From Myroides odoratimimus (GTDB taxonomy: Bacteria; Bacteroidota; Bacteroidia; Flavobacteriales; Flavobacteriaceae), in NCBI RefSeq assembly GCF_001485415.1, contig NZ_BCMQ01000010.1, forward strand, positions 31,002 to 95,001: a stretch of 64,000 nt of DNA, in the 5' to 3' direction. Within the stretch, counting starts at the first letter, position 1. Each line of letters starts with the position of its first letter. Below the pieces are notes generated by a model. The model was not told the origin of the DNA. It ran no database searches and worked only from the letters and a program-made list of their open reading frames with translations. The position numbers were made by a program, and so were the translations under genes. Of the stretch, positions 1-8,723 are shown in pieces.

Positions 1-155
1 TTAAAAACAGGTCCACCTGTCTGATCATACATGTGCTCATATCCTTTAATAGAACAGAATAAAAGCACACCCCCTATCAATACAAGTCCTATACCTCCAT
101 ACTCTGGATGTTCTCTAAAAAGAGTATGAAAATACTCTGAAAGTGAATCTAACAT
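1..155 (-). CDS. Partial small membrane protein, possibly Imm17 family
   Basis: An open frame starts with ATG at 155 on the minus strand and runs off the left edge, giving 51 codons. The visible part begins MLDSLSEYFHTLF, continues with a glycine-rich hydrophobic helix (residues about 20-36) and then IKGYEHMYDQTGG. A short amphipathic N-terminus, one membrane helix and a KGY-x-x-MY segment resemble the small two-helix proteins annotated as immunity 17 family in Bacteroidota, which often sit beside polymorphic-toxin or type VI loci. The second helix would lie outside the window. The family assignment rests on memory of the family's shape and is tentative; that this is a real gene is more likely than not. 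Confidence 0.45.
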   Translation of the reverse strand, partial: MLDSLSEYFHTLFREHPEYGGIGLVLIGGVLLFCSIKGYEHMYDQTGGPVF

Positions 156-405
156 ACTTCATCATTTTTACGCTTCACATCCCTCTATATTATTCTTTTG
201 CATAAACATTTTATATAAAAATAGAATACTAAAATACAATATAAAAACACATCAAAAAAACACTTTTCAAACAAACTTATACCCTAACTATACATCCTTT
301 ATACTTCATTCTATTTAAGTGACCCTTTACTCAAAATTAAATTACTCAACCTATAATTCTCTCCACACAGAACCCAAATTTTAGATTAATCGTAGATCCC
401 CTATC

Positions 406-480
406 AATACAAGAATCATTCTTCGACTAATGACCTCTCTACTCCACCATTCTCGGCTCATTCTCCATGAATTGTCGAGC
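406..480 (-). repeat. Dispersed intergenic repeat, copy A
   Basis: Read on the minus strand this stretch matches 26319-26394 on the plus strand over about 75 bases. The identical blocks are CTCGACAAT, CATGGA, CGAGAATGGTGGAG (plus-strand 442-455), TAGAG, GTCGAA, AATG, TTCTT and GTATT, separated by substitutions and a few 1-2 base indels. Both copies lie in large gene-free gaps. I do not recognise the element and no open frame runs through it. Confidence 0.65.
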
Positions 481-583
481 AAATAAGAACCAACACTAGT
501 GTTTGCAAGGGATTACAAGGGGGTATCATATTAGGTACATCATATCATTATTTGTATCAATATAGTCTCTATCCCTTATAAAT

Positions 584-612
584 AAAGAGATTAGCAGTAA
601 ATATCTCTTTTT
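584..612 (+). terminator. Orphan hairpin followed by T-run
   Basis: AAAGAGAT pairs with ATCTCTTT across an 11-base loop and a short T-run follows on the plus strand. No plus-strand gene lies upstream within the window, so this could be the end of an unannotated small transcript or simply an AT-rich palindrome. Confidence 0.25.
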
Positions 613-995
613 AGCATTCTAAAAAAAATAGGATGATTTTTTTATTAAAAGGGGCAAAAACAGCGTTTCGAACCGAAAATTTTAAAAAAAACAGAAGATT
701 ATAGCTCAAATAAGGAGGTACACATCAACATTTTAGATCAAAACAAAAAAACTGGATTATGAATTTTAATTCCCATTGATAAAAAGACGCTCCACATACT
801 CACTTTCAATATGCTTATAAATTATTAGATTAGATATCCTTCTAGTATAGAAAGAACCAATAAATGAAAGCACGACAAGACCTTCTGCATCTTCACAACT
901 TTACTGTTTTATAAAAAGAATAGATAAATAAGATGATTAGTGCACATTCTGTTAACAAACTCCCATTACATACCGTTCTAAAAGGGTTATTTTAT

Positions 996-1003
996 TATAT
1001 TTG
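996..1003 (+). promoter_or_regulatory. Probable -7 promoter element
   Basis: TATATTTG matches the Bacteroidota -7 consensus TAnnTTTG and lies 23 bases before the ATG at 1027. No TTG is found at the usual distance upstream, so only the -7 half is supported. Confidence 0.4.
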
Positions 1004-1026
1004 TAAATCATATTTATAGATAACCA

Positions 1027-1611
1027 ATGAAGAACCCAGTAAATAAAGTAGGTATTACTTTCGGAATCATATTAGCCATCTATTACACACTATTTAACAG
1101 TGTAATATTTTTTACAGACAAAGCCCTATTTGCCAATACTTTCGCTGGTTTTTTTAATATGGGTGTGATGGTTATCTTAGGGATACTGACTATCTATTTT
1201 GCTCGTAAAAAAGCAGGAGGATATGTTACATTCAGAGAAGGTTTTACTCCATTCTTCTTGATGGTCATCATCGGAGTGACTGCGAATATTATCATTTATA
1301 ATATTCTTTTTAATATCGTGGATCCTTCTGCTAAGGAGGAAATCAGCAAATCTCTTTATGATATGTTAATCAAAACATTAGACGGGTCTGGACTTCCACA
1401 AGAACAAATCAATGAACAATTAGAAAAAGCTAGAAATATCAACCAATTTGCTCCTAAATCACAATTGTTTTTATGGGCAGGTAGTGTACTTAGAAATTCA
1501 ATACTAGGGATATTATTAGCTGCTATATTTAAAAATAAATCAGAATTCGTAAACCCACATCCTGAAATTAATCACGATGTAGATACTGATTTTAATAAAG
1601 ATCATAAATAA
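1027..1611 (+). CDS. DUF4199 domain-containing membrane protein
   Basis: A 194-residue inner-membrane protein with hydrophobic segments at about residues 10-30, 38-58, 72-98 and 148-168, and a charged hydrophilic tail ending in several Asp, His and Lys. The arrangement of helices, the ARKKAGGYVTFREGF segment between helices two and three, and a long soluble loop before the last helix fit the DUF4199 family, which is common in Bacteroidota and has no established function. It ends five bases before the glycosyltransferase at 1617, so the two are probably co-transcribed; this pairing is common in flavobacteria. A TATATTTG -7 element lies just upstream. Confidence 0.85.
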   Translation: MKNPVNKVGITFGIILAIYYTLFNSVIFFTDKALFANTFAGFFNMGVMVILGILTIYFARKKAGGYVTFREGFTPFFLMVIIGVTANIIIYNILFNIVDPSAKEEISKSLYDMLIKTLDGSGLPQEQINEQLEKARNINQFAPKSQLFLWAGSVLRNSILGILLAAIFKNKSEFVNPHPEINHDVDTDFNKDHK

Positions 1612-1616
1612 TCTAG

Positions 1617-2573
1617 ATGAATCTATCAATAGTAATTCCTCTGCTAAACGAAGCAGAGTCTCTGCCAGAACTACATACGTGGATAACTAAAGTTATGCAG
1701 GAGAACGGCTTTACCTATGAGATTCTCTTTATCGATGATGGTAGTAAAGACAAATCGTGGAATATAATCACTGCACTAGCTGCTAGAGATACTCAGGTCA
1801 AAGGAATACGCTTCCAACGCAACTTTGGTAAATCACAGGCTTTACATGCTGGATTTGCACAGGCACTAGGAGATGTAGTTATCACTATGGATGCTGACCT
1901 CCAAGATAGCCCTGATGAGATACCAGCACTGTATGATATGATCACTAAAGAGGGGTATGATATGGTATCTGGTTGGAAAAAGAAACGATATGACTCTGTC
2001 GTATCTAAAAACCTTCCTTCTAAACTATTTAACTGGGCTGCGAGAAAGACTTCTGGTGTTCAGTTAAACGACTTTAACTGTGGACTAAAGGCCTATAAAA
2101 ACGAGGTCATTAAAAATATAGAGGTATCTGGTGAGATGCACCGCTACATCCCTGTCCTAGCCAAAAATGAAGGCTATGACAAAATAGGTGAAAAAGTAGT
2201 CATCCACCAAGCACGTAAATACGGTACTACCAAGTTTGGGATGAGTAGATTTATCTACGGTTTTCTAGATTTGATTACCATTTGGTTCCTCTCTAAATTT
2301 GGCAAAAGACCGATGCACTTATTCGGATCACTTGGGGTTATCACCTTTGGGATTGGGTTCTGTGCTGCCTTCTTTATTGGAGCGAATAAGCTGTATAAGC
2401 TTTATTATGGATTACCTGCTATCCGAGTGACTCAAGATCCGTGGTTCTATATATCACTGACAACGATGATCATCGGAACACAGTTATTCTTAGCGGGATT
2501 CTTAGGAGAACTTATACTTAAAACAAAGACAAACATTAGTAGATATAAAATCGCTGAACAAAGCGGTTTTTAA
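1617..2573 (+). CDS. Family 2 glycosyltransferase, polyprenyl-phosphate type
   Basis: A 318-residue GT-A fold enzyme resembling dolichol/undecaprenyl-phosphate sugar transferases (GtrB, DPM1). The nucleotide-binding IDDGS lies at residues 39-43 and the metal-binding DAD of MDADLQDS at 92-94. The RQRNFGK-like RFQRNFGKSQALHAGF segment is typical of the family. Two C-terminal membrane helices (about 240-262 and 282-305) anchor it in the inner membrane. It probably transfers a sugar from a nucleotide donor to a lipid carrier for glycan assembly. The donor cannot be read from the sequence. It starts five bases after the DUF4199 gene and is followed 21 bases later by a phosphohexomutase that could supply sugar phosphates. 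Confidence 0.9.
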   Translation: MNLSIVIPLLNEAESLPELHTWITKVMQENGFTYEILFIDDGSKDKSWNIITALAARDTQVKGIRFQRNFGKSQALHAGFAQALGDVVITMDADLQDSPDEIPALYDMITKEGYDMVSGWKKKRYDSVVSKNLPSKLFNWAARKTSGVQLNDFNCGLKAYKNEVIKNIEVSGEMHRYIPVLAKNEGYDKIGEKVVIHQARKYGTTKFGMSRFIYGFLDLITIWFLSKFGKRPMHLFGSLGVITFGIGFCAAFFIGANKLYKLYYGLPAIRVTQDPWFYISLTTMIIGTQLFLAGFLGELILKTKTNISRYKIAEQSGF

Positions 2574-2594
2574 TCCACACTAAATATCAATATT

Positions 2595-4322
2595 ATGCAA
2601 ATAGAAAAAGAAATCTTAGCAAAAGCTGAATTATGGTTAAAAGAACCTTTTGATGCTGAAACACAGGCTTCTGTTCAAAAAATGATGGATACTGATCCTG
2701 CAACTCTTAAAGACAGTTTTTATAAAAACTTAGAGTTCGGTACAGGAGGTATGCGCGGTATAATGGGAATTGGTACAAATCGTATCAACAAATATACACT
2801 AGGTAAAAATACACAAGGATTATCAAACTATATCAAACAATCATTCCCTAACCAAGAATGGAAAGTAGCTATCAACTTTGACTGTCGTCACAACAGTCAA
2901 GAGTTAGCGAAAGTAGTAGCTGATGTATTCACTGCTAACGGTATTAAAGTATACTTATTCGCAGAGATGCGCCCTACTCCTGAGTTATCTTTCGCGGTAA
3001 GACACTACGGATGTAATGCTGGTATCGTATTAACTGCATCACACAACCCACCAGAATACAATGGATATAAAGTATACTGGCAAGATGGTGGACAAATCGT
3101 TCCTCCTAATGATGCGGCTGTTATAGACGAAATCAACAGATTAACCTATAATGAAGTAAACTTCAAAGGGGATGATAACCTGATTACTTATGTAGGAGAA
3201 GAACTAGATGCTGCGTTTATCCAATCAACTGTAGAGAATGCAAGCTTTGATACTCCACAGTCTGTAAAAGATCAGTTAAAAATAGCGTATACTTCTCTAC
3301 ACGGTACTTCTATCAAACTTATCCCTAGAGCATTCGAAGCTGCTGGATATAAGAATGTATTCATCGTAAAAGAACAAGCAGAACCAGATGGGGACTTCCC
3401 TACTGTAAAATCTCCTAATCCTGAAGAACCAGAAGCATTGACTATGGCACTTCAGTTAGCAGATGAGACAGGTGCAGATATCGTGATCGGTACTGACCCT
3501 GATTCTGACCGTATCGGTATAGGTGTACGTGACTTAGATGGTAATATGATTCTGTTAAATGGTAACCAAACGATGGTGATGATGACAGGTTTCTTACTAG
3601 AACAGTACAAACGCAATATCGGTTTTAAAGGAAATGAATTTATTGGTTCTACTATCGTTTCTACTCCTATGATGCTAGACTTAGCAGAAAGCTATGGTGT
3701 AGAGTGTAAAGTAGGATTAACAGGATTTAAATGGATAGCTAAGTTTATCAATGAATGTCCTACTCAGAAATTTATCGGTGGTGGTGAAGAGAGTTTTGGA
3801 TATATGGTAGGTGATGCTGTACGTGATAAAGACGCTGTAGCTTCTGCTCTATTAGTATGTGAGATTGCAGCTGTAGCTAAAGCTGCAGGTAGTTCTTTCT
3901 ATAGAGAGTTAATGAATCTATATATCGACAATAAGTTCTATAAAGAATACCTTATTTCTCTAGTGAAAAAAGGAATTTCTGGAGCTGAAGAGATTAAACA
4001 AATGATGATCGAATTAAGAGAAAATCCACTTACTGAAATCATCGGACAGAGAGTAGTATGTGTAGAAGACTATCAGTCTAGTGAAGCGAAAAACTTATTC
4101 ACTAATGAAATAGAACCTATCCATGTGCCTAAATCTAATGTACTAATCTATTATCTAGAAGATGGTACGAAGATAGCTGCTCGTCCTAGTGGTACTGAAC
4201 CGAAGATTAAATTCTACTTTAGTGTAAACGAACCATTACACGATATCGCTGAAGTGAAGGCAACGGAGAAAGTATTAGACCAAAAAATTCAAGATATCAT
4301 CAACGAAATGAAGTTGAATTAG
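2595..4322 (+). CDS. Phosphohexomutase (phosphoglucomutase/phosphomannomutase family)
   Basis: A 575-residue cytoplasmic enzyme of the alpha-D-phosphohexomutase superfamily, which interconverts 1- and 6-phosphates of hexoses. The phosphoserine loop TASHNPPEYNGYK is near residue 147, the magnesium site DPDSDR near 301, the sugar-binding GGGEESFGY near 395 and the phosphate-binding RPSGTEPKIKF near 529. The length near 570 and the N-terminal GTGGMRGIMG place it with the long PGM2/YbbT-like phosphoglucomutases usual in Bacteroidota. Substrate preference between glucose and mannose cannot be settled. It follows the glycosyltransferase closely and ends at a strong terminator. Confidence 0.93.
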   Translation: MQIEKEILAKAELWLKEPFDAETQASVQKMMDTDPATLKDSFYKNLEFGTGGMRGIMGIGTNRINKYTLGKNTQGLSNYIKQSFPNQEWKVAINFDCRHNSQELAKVVADVFTANGIKVYLFAEMRPTPELSFAVRHYGCNAGIVLTASHNPPEYNGYKVYWQDGGQIVPPNDAAVIDEINRLTYNEVNFKGDDNLITYVGEELDAAFIQSTVENASFDTPQSVKDQLKIAYTSLHGTSIKLIPRAFEAAGYKNVFIVKEQAEPDGDFPTVKSPNPEEPEALTMALQLADETGADIVIGTDPDSDRIGIGVRDLDGNMILLNGNQTMVMMTGFLLEQYKRNIGFKGNEFIGSTIVSTPMMLDLAESYGVECKVGLTGFKWIAKFINECPTQKFIGGGEESFGYMVGDAVRDKDAVASALLVCEIAAVAKAAGSSFYRELMNLYIDNKFYKEYLISLVKKGISGAEEIKQMMIELRENPLTEIIGQRVVCVEDYQSSEAKNLFTNEIEPIHVPKSNVLIYYLEDGTKIAARPSGTEPKIKFYFSVNEPLHDIAEVKATEKVLDQKIQDIINEMKLN

Positions 4323-4332
4323 AACATATAAG

Positions 4333-4362
4333 AAAGACTGGTAGTACTACCAGTCTTTTTTT
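4333..4362 (+). terminator. Intrinsic terminator after the phosphohexomutase gene
   Basis: AAGACTGGTAG and CTACCAGTCTT form a perfect inverted repeat followed by a run of T, eleven bases after the stop codon. Confidence 0.9.
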
Positions 4363-4393
4363 CTTTATTTTTGCTTTTTACATTATAACAAAT

Positions 4394-6223
4394 ATGAACG
4401 AATACTTTAAGAAGATACTTCACTTTGGTAAGCCATATAAGACCTATGCTTACTTAAACGTTTTTTTTAATATACTATACGCTTTATTCAGTGCGCTATC
4501 TTTTGTGGCATTGATCCCGATGTTGACAGTGCTTTTTGGTGATGCCAAAAAAGTTACAGAGAAACCTATCTATACAGGTATAGGACATATCAAGAATTAC
4601 TTAGAAGACTATATGTCTTACTTCATCACACAGTATACTGCAGAGCATGGAGCTCAAGATACCTTGATGGTAATGGCTGCTGTAATTATCTCGTTGTTTT
4701 TATTAAAAAACTTATTCAACTATTGGGCGATGTACTTTATTACCTTCCTGAGAAATGGGGTATTAAAAGATATTCGTAATGCGATGTATAAAAAGTCATT
4801 AGAATTACCACTATCGTTCTTCTCTGAAAAAAGAAAAGGGGATGTGATCTCTCGAATCACTTCTGATGTGCTAGAGATACAACACTCTTTCTTATCTATC
4901 TTAGAAGTAGTGGTAAGAGAGCCTCTAACCATCGTATTTACTATTGTAGCTATGTTTGCAATCAGTACTGAACTAACTTTATTCGTATTTATATTTGTTC
5001 CTATCTCAGGTGTGATCATTTCTAAAGTAGGGAAGACCTTAAAGAAAAGTTCACAAAAGGCTTCTGAAGAACAAGGGTACTTCTTATCTATTATAGAAGA
5101 ATCTCTATCTGGGCTAAAAGTGATCAAAAGCTTTAACTCAGAAAAAAACTTCAATAAAAAGTTTCAAGACTCTACACATAGTTTCTATGAACTAAACAAT
5201 ACTATCCTTAATCGTCAGAACTTATCTTCTCCACTTAGTGAATTCTTAGGTATCGTGACTATCGCTGTATTATTAGTATACGGTGGTCACTTAGTACTAG
5301 GTGAAGGTACACTGACAGGGGCTGCATTTATTGCTTATATCGGTATGGCTTATAATATCCTTACACCTGCTAAGGCTATGTCTAAGGCCTCATACTCATT
5401 AAAACGTGGTAATGCTGCTGCAGAGCGTGTGTTACAAATATTAGAAGAAAATAATCCTATCGAAAGCAAAGAAAATGCAATAGCGAAGTCTAGCTTCGAG
5501 GATAAAATAGAGGTAGATAATATCTCGTTTAAATACGAAGAAGAGTACGTATTAAAAGACTTTACCCTTACAGTACCAAAAGGAAAATCAGTAGCACTAG
5601 TAGGTCAGTCTGGTAGTGGTAAGAGTACGATAGCAAACTTATTGACTCGATTCTGGGATATCAATGAAGGAGCAATTAAAATAGATAACGAAGATATTCG
5701 TAACTTAGAACTGAGCGATCTACGTGATCTTATCGGACTAGTAACTCAAGATAGTATCTTATTCAATGATACGATCAAGAACAACCTTAAGCTAGGTAAA
5801 GAAGATGCTACGGATGAAGAAATCATGCAAGCACTTAAAATAGCTAATGCGTATGAGTTCGTCAAAGATCTACCTCATGGTATAGATACCAATATCGGTG
5901 ATGCTGGAAACAAATTATCTGGAGGACAGAAACAACGTCTGTCTATCGCAAGAGCAGTGCTTAAGAATCCTCCGATCATGATATTAGACGAAGCGACGTC
6001 TGCATTAGATACAGAAAGCGAAAAACTAGTACAGGTAGCACTAGATAATATGATGCAAAACAGAACGTCTATTATCATAGCTCACCGCCTATCTACGATC
6101 CAAAAGGCAGACTTAATCGTAGTCATGCAAAAAGGTAAAATAGTAGAACAAGGTACTCATGAAGAGCTAATCCAGTTAAATGGTACTTACTCTAAATTAG
6201 TTTCACTACAATCATTAGAATAA
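4394..6223 (+). CDS. ABC transporter, fused permease and ATPase (MsbA-like)
   Basis: A 609-residue type IV ABC half-exporter. The N-terminal membrane domain (about residues 15-330) has six predicted helices, and the ATPase follows with Walker A GQSGSGKS near 404, the signature LSGGQKQR near 509, Walker B MILDEATSALD near 529 and the H-loop AHRLST near 561. In Bacteroidota such proteins are annotated as MsbA, the lipid A-core flippase, but multidrug exporters look alike, so the substrate is an inference. A TATTTTTG -7 element at 4366-4373 and the terminator upstream suggest its own transcription start. The next gene begins on the base after the stop codon. Confidence 0.92.
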   Translation: MNEYFKKILHFGKPYKTYAYLNVFFNILYALFSALSFVALIPMLTVLFGDAKKVTEKPIYTGIGHIKNYLEDYMSYFITQYTAEHGAQDTLMVMAAVIISLFLLKNLFNYWAMYFITFLRNGVLKDIRNAMYKKSLELPLSFFSEKRKGDVISRITSDVLEIQHSFLSILEVVVREPLTIVFTIVAMFAISTELTLFVFIFVPISGVIISKVGKTLKKSSQKASEEQGYFLSIIEESLSGLKVIKSFNSEKNFNKKFQDSTHSFYELNNTILNRQNLSSPLSEFLGIVTIAVLLVYGGHLVLGEGTLTGAAFIAYIGMAYNILTPAKAMSKASYSLKRGNAAAERVLQILEENNPIESKENAIAKSSFEDKIEVDNISFKYEEEYVLKDFTLTVPKGKSVALVGQSGSGKSTIANLLTRFWDINEGAIKIDNEDIRNLELSDLRDLIGLVTQDSILFNDTIKNNLKLGKEDATDEEIMQALKIANAYEFVKDLPHGIDTNIGDAGNKLSGGQKQRLSIARAVLKNPPIMILDEATSALDTESEKLVQVALDNMMQNRTSIIIAHRLSTIQKADLIVVMQKGKIVEQGTHEELIQLNGTYSKLVSLQSLE

Positions 6224-6925
6224 ATGTATAAAGACGGTAAAAATATAACACTCCCTAGCGATCCGAATACTGTTGTATGGAAGTACTTAGACTTATCTAA
6301 GTTTTTAGATTTATTACTGTCTAATAAACTATTCATGTCTAGATCTGACAAATTTGAAGATCAGTATGAAGGGACATTTAGCGAGCCTACTTTTGAAGAG
6401 ATAAAAAGAATCAGCCAAGACAATCCTGATTTCTTACATCACTATAAACAGAAAAGAAAGAATATAGTTATCAGTAGTTGGCACCTTAATGAATGTGAGT
6501 CTTTCGCGATGTGGCAGATATTCACAAAAAACAAAGAAGGTATCGCTATTCAATCTACGCTAGAACGACTGCAAAAAGCGGTCTCTGTAGAAAACCGAAT
6601 AGATCAGTACATTGGAGAAGTAAACTATATCGATTACAAAAGAGAGTTTATTCCTTTTGACGATGAGTTCTTCCCTTTCTTGTTCAAAAGACAAAGTTTT
6701 CAATACGAAAAAGAGGTTCGTATTATCTCAGATGTTAGCCCTCTGGGTATAGAAGTCAATGAGGGTATTAAAATACACGTGGATATCGAACAATTAATAG
6801 AAAAAATTTATATTCATCCTAAGTCAGAGAATTGGTATAAAAACTTAGTATTAGAGCTAATGCATAAGTTAAACTTCAAATTTCATGTGGAGAAATCTGA
6901 CTTAGAAAGTGATATATTAATCTAA
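6224..6925 (+). CDS. DUF2971 domain-containing protein
   Basis: A 233-residue soluble protein that starts immediately after the stop codon of the ABC exporter with no spacer. The N-terminal segment WKYLDLSKFLDLLLSNKL with SRSDKFEDQYEG and the later WHLNECESFAMWQIF and FQYEKEVRII segments are typical of DUF2971, a family of unknown function scattered among bacteria and phages. No signal peptide or membrane helix is present. The zero spacing suggests translational coupling with the exporter and with the nicotinate phosphoribosyltransferase six bases downstream, although no functional link is evident. Family members often look horizontally acquired; base composition here resembles the neighbours. 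Confidence 0.8.
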   Translation: MYKDGKNITLPSDPNTVVWKYLDLSKFLDLLLSNKLFMSRSDKFEDQYEGTFSEPTFEEIKRISQDNPDFLHHYKQKRKNIVISSWHLNECESFAMWQIFTKNKEGIAIQSTLERLQKAVSVENRIDQYIGEVNYIDYKREFIPFDDEFFPFLFKRQSFQYEKEVRIISDVSPLGIEVNEGIKIHVDIEQLIEKIYIHPKSENWYKNLVLELMHKLNFKFHVEKSDLESDILI

Positions 6926-6931
6926 AAAACT

Positions 6932-8128
6932 ATGGAAGCAATGAACACTAACCAAGTTATCGTATCTATATTAGATAACGATTTCTATAAGTTTACGATG
7001 CAGTACGCTGCTATTAAACAATTCCCTTATGCTAAAGCGTCCTATATCTTCATCAATAGAGGACAACATAAATACCCCCCAGGTTTTGCTGAAGCACTGC
7101 GCTCTGCCGTAGATGAAATGGCTAAACTAAAACTAACAAAAGCAGAGAAGATATTCTTAGAAAAGACTTGTCCTTACTTAGACCCTACTTATCTAGACTT
7201 CTTACAAGGGTATCACTATGATCCATCAGAAATAGAAATATCACAAGATGGACCAGACCTAGAAGTACATATTAAAGGATATTGGTATAGAACTATCTTA
7301 TGGGAGGTACCTCTAATGTCTATTATCTGTGAGCTATATTATAAAATGACTAATTCTGAAAGAGACTCTTCAGAAAAGGTGATTGCGAATACGCGTAACA
7401 AAATAGAGAAATACAAAGAATTAGGGATTACTATTGCTGAATTTGGTACAAGAAGAAGACACTCTTATGCAGTACACCAATTAGTGGTAGATACCTTAAA
7501 ACAATATGGTGATGGCAGTTTCATCGGAACGAGTAATGTGCACTTAGCGATGAAGTATAACACTAAACCTATTGGAACACATGCTCATGAATGGTTTATG
7601 TTCCACGCAGCTAAGTATGGTTTCAAAATGGCAAACTCAATGGGATTAGAACATTGGGTAGATACTTATAGAGGAGATCTAGGAATCGCGCTAACGGATA
7701 CGTATACAAGTAAAGTTTTCTTTGAACAGTTTGATAAGAAATTTGCTAAGTTATTTGACGGAGTTAGACATGACAGTGGAGATCCACTAGACTTCGCTGA
7801 TCAAGTCATCGCACATTACAAATCATTAAATATCGATCCTACTCAGAAGACTATTATCTTCTCTGATGGATTGAACCCTGAAAAAGTAGAGCGCATCGCT
7901 AATCACTGTAAAGGAAGAATAGGAATGTCATTTGGTATCGGTACAGACTTTACTAATGATGTGGGGCTAGACGCTATGAATATCGTAATCAAGATGTCTC
8001 AAGCTCTTCCAGAGGGAGGATATTGGACTGATGTAGTGAAATTATCAGATGAGCCTAAAAAGCACACAGGAACTCCTGAGATGATAGAATTAGCACAGAG
8101 ATTATTAGAGATTCCTGTTTCTAAATAA
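6932..8128 (+). CDS. pncB: Nicotinate phosphoribosyltransferase
   Basis: A 398-residue cytoplasmic enzyme of NAD salvage that joins nicotinate to PRPP with ATP hydrolysis to make nicotinate mononucleotide. The N-terminal LDNDFYKFTMQYA, the FGTRRRHSY segment, the THAHEWFMFHA region carrying the phosphorylated-histidine neighbourhood, and GVRHDSGDPLDF and FSDGLNPEK toward the C-terminus are characteristic. Length matches the bacterial PncB class. An alternative in-frame ATG lies three codons in at 6941, which has no effect on the domain. It is the last gene of the run starting with the ABC exporter and is followed by a hairpin with a T-run. Confidence 0.96.
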   Translation: MEAMNTNQVIVSILDNDFYKFTMQYAAIKQFPYAKASYIFINRGQHKYPPGFAEALRSAVDEMAKLKLTKAEKIFLEKTCPYLDPTYLDFLQGYHYDPSEIEISQDGPDLEVHIKGYWYRTILWEVPLMSIICELYYKMTNSERDSSEKVIANTRNKIEKYKELGITIAEFGTRRRHSYAVHQLVVDTLKQYGDGSFIGTSNVHLAMKYNTKPIGTHAHEWFMFHAAKYGFKMANSMGLEHWVDTYRGDLGIALTDTYTSKVFFEQFDKKFAKLFDGVRHDSGDPLDFADQVIAHYKSLNIDPTQKTIIFSDGLNPEKVERIANHCKGRIGMSFGIGTDFTNDVGLDAMNIVIKMSQALPEGGYWTDVVKLSDEPKKHTGTPEMIELAQRLLEIPVSK

Positions 8129-8152
8129 AAGTGATTTAAACCACACTTTTTT
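8127..8152 (+). terminator. Weak terminator after pncB
   Basis: AAAAGTG and CACTTTT pair across a ten-base interval and are followed by T residues, directly overlapping the pncB stop codon region. The stem is short and AT-rich. Confidence 0.5.
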
Positions 8153-8167
8153 ATAAATATTATCACT

Positions 8168-8194
8168 TTTGTAATATTTAAAAGACTATTTTTG
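8168..8194 (+). promoter_or_regulatory. Probable ndk promoter
   Basis: TTTG at 8168-8171 and TATTTTTG at 8187-8194 resemble the Bacteroidota -33/-7 pair, with a 15-base spacer that is slightly short. The ATG of ndk lies 23 bases past the -7 box. Confidence 0.5.
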
Positions 8195-8216
8195 CAATAA
8201 ATTAAATTTAAGAATA

Positions 8217-8636
8217 ATGGCAACGAACAGAACTTTTACAATGATTAAACCTGATGCTGTAGAAGCAGGTAACATCGGTGGAATCATCAACATGATTACT
8301 GAAGGAGGATTTAAAATCGTTTCAATGAAGTTAACTCAATTAACTGTAAGAGACGCTCAAAAATTCTATGAAGTACACAGTGAAAGACCTTTCTACGGAG
8401 AATTAGTTGAATTCATGTCTAGAGGTCCAATCGTAGCAGCTATCTTAGAAAAAGAGAACGCTGTAGAAGATTTCAGAAAATTAATCGGTGCTACTAACCC
8501 AGCTGAAGCTGCTGAAGGTACTATCCGTAAAAAATATGCAAAATCAATCGGTGAAAACGCAGTACATGGATCTGATAGCGACGAGAACGCTGCTATCGAG
8601 TCTGCTTTCCACTTCTCAGGAAGAGAGCAATTCTAA
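8217..8636 (+). CDS. ndk: Nucleoside diphosphate kinase
   Basis: A 139-residue cytoplasmic enzyme that passes phosphate from ATP to other nucleoside diphosphates. The protein begins with the family-typical [12 protein letters not shown] and carries the active-site histidine in the motif NAVHGSDS near residue 118. The RGPIVA and [14 protein letters not shown] segments are also conserved. The length is standard. It is bounded by its own promoter-like element and a strong terminator, so it is probably a monocistronic transcript. Confidence 0.98.
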   Translation: MATNRTFTMIKPDAVEAGNIGGIINMITEGGFKIVSMKLTQLTVRDAQKFYEVHSERPFYGELVEFMSRGPIVAAILEKENAVEDFRKLIGATNPAEAAEGTIRKKYAKSIGENAVHGSDSDENAAIESAFHFSGREQF

Positions 8637-8668
8637 GAATTTGCAATAGATTATTTGCACCCAAAAAG

Positions 8669-8697
8669 AAAGCCAACTGATAACAGTTGGCTTTTTC
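8669..8697 (+). terminator. Intrinsic terminator after ndk
   Basis: AAAGCCAACTG and CAGTTGGCTTT form an 11-base stem with a four-base loop, followed by a T-run, about 33 bases after the ndk stop. Confidence 0.9.
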
Positions 8698-8723
8698 TAT
8701 TTACAAGTACTTATTCTTATCTA

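Larger units (their letters stand above)
156..1026. other. Long AT-rich gene-free region
   Basis: About 870 bases with no convincing open frame on either strand. It holds one copy of the dispersed repeat (406-480), a hairpin with a T-run (584-612), and the -7 element of the following gene near its right end. Otherwise I see only AT-rich sequence. Confidence 0.7.

Noticed and set aside
712..719. AAGGAGGT, a perfect Shine-Dalgarno-like sequence
   Set aside because: No ATG, GTG or TTG with an open frame follows at a useful distance, and genes in this lineage rarely use such sites.
4720..5154. 144-codon minus-strand frame inside the ABC exporter gene
   Set aside because: Shadow frame opposite a gene with clear motifs; no independent promoter or recognisable protein.
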